Assembly: GCA_035502515.1 (NCBI GenBank)
Contig: DATJUH010000134.1
Span: 1-19,356, forward strand
Length of the DNA stretch: 19,356 bases
Source of the DNA: Fen-671 sp035502515
GTDB lineage: Bacteria > Actinomycetota > Acidimicrobiia > Acidimicrobiales > Palsa-688
Direction: 5' to 3'
The translations under genes and the position numbers were made by a program. Under the pieces are notes generated by a model that had not been told where the DNA came from, made no database searches, and worked only from the letters and a program-made list of their open reading frames with translations. Shown piece by piece: positions 14,813 to 19,356 of this stretch (its first letter is position 1; each line of letters starts with the position of its first letter).

Positions 14813-15184
14813 TCAGTCGGCTGCATCCCCGGTCGAAGACATGTGAGGTTGGGCCACCACGCTGGTGGCCACAATCGACCCCATCTCGAGCTCGCCCTTC
14901 ACGGTGACGTGGTCACCCTTCTTCAGTGAGGCCAGCTTTACGTTTTTTCCGTCGGCCGTTAGGTGGGTCATGGAGTCGGTCTTCACTTCGTAGGATTTCA
15001 TGCCCACCGTCATCTTGAACGAGGTGCTCGAAATGGCTTTCTCGAATGTGCCTGCCTTGGTCACGTGCATGGCCGTGTTGGCCACCTCTGCTTGGCTGGC
15101 GGGAGCGGCCGCCACCGCGGCCGCGCTGGAGAGCCCGAGCGCCAGAGCGAACGGGACGGCCCGGAAGAGCTTTCTAGAATGCAT
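14813..15184 (-). CDS. Small secreted OB-fold-like (DUF5666-type) protein, Met/His-containing
   Basis: This 123-residue protein has a signal peptide (about 1-27, hydrophobic FALALGLSSAAAVAAAPASQA). The mature part is about 90 residues and resembles the DUF5666/CusF-like small OB folds (FKMTVGMKSYEVKTDSMTHL ... LKKGDHVTVKGELEMGSIVA). The mature protein has six methionines (39, 58, 62, 72, 101, 115) and four histidines (40, 74, 92, 114) but no cysteine, which would suit metal binding or scavenging of oxidants; either is inference. The start is certain: AAAGGAG (15191-15197) lies 6 bases before ATG 15184. The gene follows the cytochrome b gene by 40 bp on the same strand and is probably the last gene of the ECF-controlled operon. 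Confidence 0.75.
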   Translation of the reverse strand: MHSRKLFRAVPFALALGLSSAAAVAAAPASQAEVANTAMHVTKAGTFEKAISSTSFKMTVGMKSYEVKTDSMTHLTADGKNVKLASLKKGDHVTVKGELEMGSIVATSVVAQPHMSSTGDAAD

Positions 15185-15224
15185 TGTTTTCTCCTTTATA
15201 TTTGGGAACGGGGAGCCTGGTAAC

Positions 15225-15920
15225 TCAGACCGGCGGCCTCGGAGCTGTCTCCGTGGTCGTAGGCGGGACCGGCCACGCCGGAGCATGGCGACGCGCCCAG
15301 CGCTCGGGGACCCAGCCGGTAACCATGCTGCGCAAAGCGGGCGGGTGAGTGAGGGCGAAGCCGATGTGGCCGATGACCACTGCCACCAGGACGAAAGCGA
15401 AGACATCGTGCACGAAGGTGGCGCCCGTGCGAACCCACACAGGCAGGAAGTTGCCCCACCTGAGGATGAGGCCAGTGACGAAAAGGACCGCCAGCAGGCC
15501 ACCGATGGCACTGGTATTGAGCTTTTGCCCCGGGTTGAACTTCCCGATCGAGCTTCGGCCCCGACGACCAAGGCTTTTCAACCAGCCGACTTCATCAGCC
15601 GTGAAGCCGCTCATCTCGGCCAGGTCGGCCCGCAGCTTCGCACCCCAGCGGCCGACAACCGCGATCAAAATCGGCGCGAAAAGGGCGAGCCCGATGTAAA
15701 TGTGGGTGTCCTCGATGACGAGGCGACGGCCCACGGCCACACTGAGCGACGGGACATAAAGGATAGCTCCCGAGGCCACCAGGGCCAGCACCAACGCCGC
15801 CGTCGTCCAGTGCACGGCCCGCTCGGTGCGGTCGAACCGGGCTCGACGCCCTGGTCCGGGGGCCTCGCCGCTCGGGCGCGACCCTATCCGTTCCTGCGGT
15901 TCAGTCGATGGGCGCATCAT
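15225..15920 (-). CDS. Membrane cytochrome b of the FdnI / Ni-hydrogenase type (cyt b561-like)
   Basis: From ATG 15920 this is a 231-residue protein with four hydrophobic helices, matching the di-heme cytochrome b family that serves formate dehydrogenases, hydrogenases and other periplasmic oxidoreductases. Candidate heme-ligand histidines are H37 (RAVHW, helix 1), H73 (DTHIYIGL), H171 (FVHDVFAF) and H185 (VIGHIGF), with H192 nearby. It is the natural electron partner of the adjacent molybdopterin protein and would link it to the quinone pool. Its start overlaps the 3' end of that gene: ATGATG at 15920-15915 lies just before the upstream stop at 15903-15901, indicating coupling. ATG 15959 is a longer alternative. 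The partner of MsrP in proteobacteria, MsrQ/YedZ, is a different heme protein, so this is an analogous pairing. Confidence 0.82.
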   Translation of the reverse strand: MMRPSTEPQERIGSRPSGEAPGPGRRARFDRTERAVHWTTAALVLALVASGAILYVPSLSVAVGRRLVIEDTHIYIGLALFAPILIAVVGRWGAKLRADLAEMSGFTADEVGWLKSLGRRGRSSIGKFNPGQKLNTSAIGGLLAVLFVTGLILRWGNFLPVWVRTGATFVHDVFAFVLVAVVIGHIGFALTHPPALRSMVTGWVPERWARRHAPAWPVPPTTTETAPRPPV

Positions 15921-16671
15921 GGCGACCGTTGGAGTCCCCGACCCAGGCTTGTATGTCATAACCTTGCTGTTCCCAAAAACCCGGGACCGCTTTTTTCACC
16001 AATGAAACCGACTTCAGCCACTTGGCGGATTTGTAACCGTACATGGGCGCGACGTACAGGCGGACCGGTCCGCCGTGGTCAGCTGTGACTGGTGCCCCCA
16101 GCATCTCGTAGGCGACGAGTACGTCGCTTCGGTGCGCCTCTGTCAGAGTCAGGCTCTCCGTGTACACCCCGTCGTAGGACGTGAACTCGACGGCCTCTGC
16201 ACCGGCCGCCGGCTCGGCCAGGTCGACGATGTGGCCCAGCTGCACTCCGGCCCAGTGGACATTGGGGACCCGCCATCCGGTGACGCACTGGAAATCGCGT
16301 ACTAACTCGGTGCGCGGCAGGGCGAGCAGTTCCCGATATGAGAGCTTTAGTGGCCGGTGGACCAGGCCACCCACAGAAAGTGAATAGTCCTCTTTTCGTA
16401 TTACTGGATAACTGCCGGTGACGGTGTAGTAGCGGAACCTGTTGGCGCCCGGGATCAGGTCGGCTATTCCCCCGCCGCTCGAGTTCGTGAGCGGCTGCAA
16501 TAGAGACCCCACGAAGCCCTGCACTTGCTGGCCAAAAACGGTCCCGAGCGCACCGGCGCCGAGGAGGCCCAAAAATAGCCGGCGTCCCAGAGGTTTTCTC
16601 GGGTCACTGGCGCCCGGTGTGCCACCGTCGGCGCCGTCGGCCATCGGGAGAGGGGGAGGGGGCGCACTCAT
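15901..16671 (-). CDS. Exported molybdopterin-dependent oxidoreductase (YedY/MsrP-like, sulfite oxidase fold)
   Basis: This 256-residue protein has a Pro-rich N-terminus, a twin-arginine export motif (GRRLFLG, 29-35) and a hydrophobic segment (about 33-57). One sulfite-oxidase-fold molybdopterin domain follows. The cysteine ligand of molybdenum is C129 in RDFQCVTGWRVPNVHW (125-140), and the downstream pocket includes GGPVRLYVAPMYGYKSAKW (200-218). Length and lack of a dimerisation domain fit the YedY/MsrP group, whose E. coli member repairs methionine sulfoxide in envelope proteins; sulfite or other oxide substrates are also possible. ATG 16671 has no Shine-Dalgarno, and an ECF-type -10 element lies 9 bases before it, so its transcript is probably leaderless or nearly so. 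It overlaps the cytochrome b gene. Confidence 0.85.
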   Translation of the reverse strand: MSAPPPPLPMADGADGGTPGASDPRKPLGRRLFLGLLGAGALGTVFGQQVQGFVGSLLQPLTNSSGGGIADLIPGANRFRYYTVTGSYPVIRKEDYSLSVGGLVHRPLKLSYRELLALPRTELVRDFQCVTGWRVPNVHWAGVQLGHIVDLAEPAAGAEAVEFTSYDGVYTESLTLTEAHRSDVLVAYEMLGAPVTADHGGPVRLYVAPMYGYKSAKWLKSVSLVKKAVPGFWEQQGYDIQAWVGDSNGRHDAPID

Positions 16672-16679
16672 ACGGGTAC

Positions 16680-16706
16680 AGACGCCGCCCGCTCGAGACT
16701 GATTGC
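16680..16706 (-). promoter_or_regulatory. ECF-type promoter of the oxidoreductase operon
   Basis: On the minus strand the element reads GCAATCAGTC (16706-16697), 10 bases, then GGCGTCT (16686-16680). The same element with the same spacing lies upstream of the ECF sigma gene. CGTC is a common -10 core of ECF promoters, and the 16-base spacing between GCAATC and CGTC is in the usual range. The -10 core ends 10 bases before the ATG, which predicts a start of transcription at or very near the start codon. Confidence 0.65.
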
Positions 16707-16761
16707 ATGCGCACCCGGGCCCGGCTCGCCATCAAAAACGGGCAGGTGAAAAGGCGGCGTA

Positions 16762-17484
16762 TCAAATGAGGCCCAGGTGCGCCGCCACCCCGGGCAGCTC
16801 GGCCATCGGCATGACCGATACCAGGAACATCGATTGCTTGCCCCCCGAACGGTTGACCCCGTACATGGAGAGCCGGCCCTTTGTCGCCATCCATGCCTTG
16901 GGTGACGGCCCTGACAGCACGTGCGAGGTCGGAGGGACGGAAAACGGCCGGGCCGACGTGGCCACGATGGTTTCGCGGCCGTCCATCAAGTAGGCGCGGA
17001 CGGCCAGTTCCTGGCCGGCGATGACCATGTGCTCTCCGGCCTGGAGCGCCTTTGCCGGGGACGAGCCGGGGGTCATCATGGCGGCGACGGCGGCCACTTG
17101 AGGAGGATCTGCCGGCTGGCCCTTGGTCCCGGCCCAGGCAATAGTGCCCGCCGCCAATGCAATGAGGAACCCGGCTGCGGCTACCAGCCGCGCCACCGGT
17201 CGTTGGCCTGCTCTGCGTACCGGGAGGGTGGCCAACCGGCCGCTGGACGCGGCCCGCCTGGGGGCGTCTGCCCCGGCGATAGCGACGGCCAGCGTCACCC
17301 TGTCCTGTAGCCCGGCCGGGGCCGGCTGACGCAACTTCTCCAGTGCGAAGCGAGCGGCCCGGTCGGCGTGGACGGCCTGCCAGCACTCTTCGCAGTGAAG
17401 GAGGTGCTCGTCAAAGGCGCGCTCGTCCGCCTCGGACAGTTCCCCGGCCAAAAAGGCGACCACGCCGTCTTCGCTGCAGCTCAC
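16762..17484 (-). CDS. Membrane anti-sigma factor with zinc-finger N-terminus
   Basis: This 240-residue protein has a cytoplasmic zinc-binding anti-sigma domain with the motif H27-x3-C31-x2-C34 (HLLHCEECW), a linker, one transmembrane helix (about 98-118), and an extracytoplasmic domain of about 120 residues. It should bind and hold the ECF sigma factor encoded just upstream. The GTG start overlaps the sigma stop (GTGA, 17484-17481), a standard coupling for sigma/anti-sigma pairs. The outer domain contains nine methionines (136, 137, 153, 167, 199, 207, 219, 225, 227) and no cysteine, unusual enough to suggest sensing by methionine oxidation; that is inference. About 90 bp with its own promoter separate it from the oxidoreductase gene. 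Confidence 0.86.
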   Translation of the reverse strand: MSCSEDGVVAFLAGELSEADERAFDEHLLHCEECWQAVHADRAARFALEKLRQPAPAGLQDRVTLAVAIAGADAPRRAASSGRLATLPVRRAGQRPVARLVAAAGFLIALAAGTIAWAGTKGQPADPPQVAAVAAMMTPGSSPAKALQAGEHMVIAGQELAVRAYLMDGRETIVATSARPFSVPPTSHVLSGPSPKAWMATKGRLSMYGVNRSGGKQSMFLVSVMPMAELPGVAAHLGLI

Positions 17485-18011
17485 CGGGTGACGTCCTCCT
17501 CGACCAGCAACGATGCCAGGCGCTTGTGGCCGCGATGAACACGCGACAAGACGGTGTTCCGGGGGCAGCCGAGCATGTCAGCCACCTCTGACGCGCTGTG
17601 GCCGGCCAGGTCCATGAGGACGATGGCCAACCGCTGGTCTTCGGGGAGCCTGGACAGCGCCCGGCTGACCGAGCCCCGGTCGATATTGGCCAGCGCTTCC
17701 TCGGGGACGCTCACTCCGGGCGCCTCATGGTCTTGGAACGGAGGCAGGGGCGTTTCCGCCGGCCGCCGTGCCCGGCGCCGGCCCTCGCTGCGAGCCAGGT
17801 TGAGGCAGATGGTGACGAGCCACGCCTTGGTGCTGTCGCCCCGATGAGCCCCGAAGGCGGCGTACGCCCGCAGGTAGGTCTCCTGGACGAGGTCCTCAGC
17901 CCGGTGATGGTCCTTGCTCGCATAACGCGCCACCCGATAGACGACATCCAGGTGTGGGAGCGCGGCGTCGAGGAAAGCTCTGTCCTCATCGTTCACTTTG
18001 CTCGACACCAA
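17481..18011 (-). CDS. ECF (sigma-70 group 4) RNA polymerase sigma factor
   Basis: This 176-residue protein has region 2 (about 14-80, with RAEDLVQETYLRAYAAF at 37-53) and region 4 (about 116-168, with LPEDQRLAIVLMDLAGHSASE and a helix-turn-helix PRNTVLSRVHRGHKRL), separated by a short linker. There are no extra domains, as expected for an ECF factor controlled by a membrane anti-sigma. TTG 18011 or, more likely, GTG 18008 is the start; neither has a strong ribosome binding site. A promoter-like element identical in its conserved parts to that of the oxidoreductase gene lies about 50 bases upstream, suggesting autoregulation. Confidence 0.9.
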   Translation of the reverse strand: MVSSKVNDEDRAFLDAALPHLDVVYRVARYASKDHHRAEDLVQETYLRAYAAFGAHRGDSTKAWLVTICLNLARSEGRRRARRPAETPLPPFQDHEAPGVSVPEEALANIDRGSVSRALSRLPEDQRLAIVLMDLAGHSASEVADMLGCPRNTVLSRVHRGHKRLASLLVEEDVTR

Positions 18012-18054
18012 CCGTCCCGGCTTCCCCTAGCCCTCGGCCTATCTAGACTATTGA

Positions 18055-18081
18055 AGACGCCGGGAACGGTCGACTGATTGC
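18055..18081 (-). promoter_or_regulatory. ECF-type promoter of the sigma/anti-sigma genes
   Basis: On the minus strand GCAATCAGTC (18081-18072), 10 bases, then GGCGTCT (18061-18055). All 17 conserved positions and the spacing match the element at 16680-16706, while the 10-base spacer sequences differ. It predicts a transcript with a leader of about 40 bases before the sigma start and positive autoregulation. Confidence 0.65.
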
Positions 18082-18088
18082 GCGACCG
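18067..18088. other. Inverted repeat overlapping the sigma promoter
   Basis: CGGTCG (18067-18072) and CGACCG (18083-18088) form a perfect 6-bp inverted repeat around a 10-base centre that contains most of the proposed -35 element. It could be a weak terminator for the upstream GH25-like gene or a binding site for a second regulator. With only 6 bp and no U-tract it may be chance. Confidence 0.25.
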
Positions 18089-18141
18089 GTACACGGGCTC
18101 TGTCGACCCGTCCCCTCAGTACGCCTCGAAAGCGCCGGCCC

Positions 18142-19356
18142 CTATCCGCAGGCGTAGTCGTTATCGACGGGCACCGGGCCAGGGGTATACGCGTACTGAA
18201 CGAGCCAGGGGGTGCCGCCGGCGAAGCCGATGTCCGCGGAGGCAAGTGTGGCGGGGTCGCCGGCCGACAGCGCCCGCTGGCAGTACGACTGGGCGCTGTA
18301 GTAGCCGTCGCCGAGGCTGGTGGCGCCGGCCACCCATATGGGCACCGGAGCCGGTGGCGCGTACGAGCCCGTTATCTCGCCCCACTGGTACCAGGTGCAG
18401 TAGATCCCGGCCGTCTTGCCGGCGCCCGTGAGGGCGTCGAGGGCGCCCTGGACAACAGCCGCGTTGACCGGTTGCGCCGCCCCCGAGGTCGCCCATCCCT
18501 CGGCTGTTTCTACGTCGAGCCACCAGATCTGAGGCTGGACACCTTGGGCGCGGGCGAAGGCCAGGTCAGCCTCGGCGTAGTTGTAGCCCCAGTTGTAAGC
18601 CGCGCACTGTTGGTTGGTGCCGGCGCAGGACGCCTTCGGCCCTGACGTTTCAAACGCCGCCCGGCTGGCCGATGGCGCGGGTTGGAGGACGATGTACACC
18701 GACAACCCCTGGCCGGCCCACGCCGCCTCCGCGGCGAAGCAGCTGTTGAAACCGCCGATGGTCCCGTCGTTTATGCCCACCACGGCGAAGGCGGGCGCGT
18801 TGGGCAGGGATTTGATGAGCGCCGAGCCCGGTGCCTGGCACTGGGGCCAGGAGACGTCATAACCGTTTGACCCTGGCGCGTACCGGCTGGGCAGTGGGGG
18901 CGGAGGTGGGGGAGGGAGGGATGAGGGACGCAGGGCCAGCGACACGTAGAACGGCCCGATGGCCGAGAGGCTCCCGTCGCTTGCCACCAGCGCGAACGCC
19001 ACGGTGCGCGCCACCGGGCTCGGGTTGGCCCCGATCTCGACATGGGCCGAGAAGGCCCCGTTGCGGCAGGCGGTGGTGGCGTCGTGGGAATAGACCACGG
19101 GGAACGACTGGCGCGACAGCAGCTCCAACTGGCAGGAACGGGCGTTTTTCACCCGGCCTGTAACGGTCACCATGCCCCCGCTCGGGCCGAGCGCGCTCGG
19201 GCTGGCGTAGGCAGCCAGGACCGAGGGCGGCAGGAGCGGCGCCAGGGAGACGTAGAACCGGCCCGTGGCCGCCAGGTTGCCTTCGCGCGCCACCAGCCCG
19301 AAAGCCACGGAGCGCGCCACCGGACGCGGGTTGGCCCCGATCTCGACATGGGCCGA
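18142..19356 (-). CDS. Secreted GH25-like (DUF1906-type) protein with beta-domain repeats, partial
   Basis: The 3' 404 codons of a longer gene; the start and any signal peptide lie beyond the window edge. The N-terminal part seen here contains copies of a domain of about 102 residues with the conserved end SAHVEIGANPxPVARxVAF and FYVSL, probably an Ig-like beta sandwich. A poly-Pro linker (near 18885-18920) follows, then a C-terminal domain of about 240 residues. That domain has the GH25/DUF1906-like barrel pattern: NGYDVSWPQC at its start, AFAVVGIND, WWLDVET with the DxE pair, AGIYCTWYQW, PIWVAG, and LVQYAYTPGPVPVDNDYACG at the end. Relatives are cell-wall-associated, and some GH25 enzymes cut peptidoglycan, but activity here is unproven. 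Disulfides are likely (several Cys). Confidence 0.8.
   Translation of the reverse strand, partial: SAHVEIGANPRPVARSVAFGLVAREGNLAATGRFYVSLAPLLPPSVLAAYASPSALGPSGGMVTVTGRVKNARSCQLELLSRQSFPVVYSHDATTACRNGAFSAHVEIGANPSPVARTVAFALVASDGSLSAIGPFYVSLALRPSSLPPPPPPPLPSRYAPGSNGYDVSWPQCQAPGSALIKSLPNAPAFAVVGINDGTIGGFNSCFAAEAAWAGQGLSVYIVLQPAPSASRAAFETSGPKASCAGTNQQCAAYNWGYNYAEADLAFARAQGVQPQIWWLDVETAEGWATSGAAQPVNAAVVQGALDALTGAGKTAGIYCTWYQWGEITGSYAPPAPVPIWVAGATSLGDGYYSAQSYCQRALSAGDPATLASADIGFAGGTPWLVQYAYTPGPVPVDNDYACG
19021..19356 (-). repeat. Direct repeat within the GH25-like gene, 306-bp period
   Basis: The 30 bases at 19021-19050 recur exactly at 19327-19356, 306 bp (102 codons) apart, and the flanking bases are also similar. 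The repeat encodes the same part of successive beta domains. The near-identity at DNA level points to recent tandem duplication or gene conversion, and more copies may continue past the window edge. Confidence 0.8.

Noticed and set aside
14813..15571. A longer version of the small secreted protein beginning at 15571
   Set aside because: The extra N-terminal part lies inside the cytochrome b gene in another frame. ATG 15184 has a strong ribosome binding site and is followed by a proper signal peptide.
15000..16088. A 362-codon plus-strand frame across the cytochrome b and oxidoreductase genes
   Set aside because: It is antisense to two recognisable proteins with key motifs, and its composition is low in hydrophobic core and shows no domain.

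Overview
The window is a gene-dense, high-GC bacterial chromosome segment. Frequent GTG/TTG starts, 4-bp GTGA gene overlaps, a zinc-finger anti-sigma factor next to an ECF sigma factor, a large LuxR-type ATPase regulator and DUF2252/DUF4118 proteins all point to an actinobacterium. The set would fit a soil or uncultured lineage such as Acidimicrobiia or Thermoleophilia, but that placement is inference. I see no tRNA, rRNA, CRISPR array, insertion sequence or phage gene.

Layout. (1) 1-2943, plus strand: the tail of an aerobic CO dehydrogenase (cox) operon. It holds the last codons of an upstream gene, then coxD (MoxR AAA+ ATPase), coxE (VWA protein) and coxG (SRPBCC protein with a C-terminal membrane anchor). 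A small GYD-domain gene converges on it. (2) 3695-6344, plus strand: a sugar-type ABC permease in which the MalF-like and MalG-like halves are fused into one 12-helix protein, with no ATPase or binding protein nearby, then a DUF4118 membrane protein without a kinase domain. (3) 6341-8719, minus strand: an APC-type transporter carrying a USP-like domain and a C-terminal OB-fold-like domain. (4) 9244-11830, plus strand: a DUF2252 protein preceded by two mutually exclusive hairpins, and an unknown exported protein with four cysteines. (5) 11991-14711, minus strand: a 906-residue ATPase/LuxR regulator. (6) 14813-18011, minus strand: ECF sigma factor, membrane anti-sigma factor, Tat-exported molybdopterin oxidoreductase of the YedY/MsrP type, membrane cytochrome b, and a small secreted OB-fold-like protein. 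(7) 18142-19356, minus strand: the C-terminal part of a secreted GH25-like (DUF1906-type) protein with tandem beta-domain repeats, cut by the window edge.

The most interesting part is region 6. The same two-part element (GCAATCAGTC, 10 bases, GGCGTCT) lies upstream of both the sigma gene and the oxidoreductase gene, with identical spacing. This looks like the promoter recognised by this ECF sigma factor: an autoregulated circuit driving a periplasmic redox module. The anti-sigma sensor domain and the small secreted protein have many methionines, and the sensor domain has no cysteine. That invites a methionine-oxidation (hypochlorite-type) stress hypothesis, comparable in design to the SigF/NrsF-YedY1-YedZ1-MrpX system known from Azospira.
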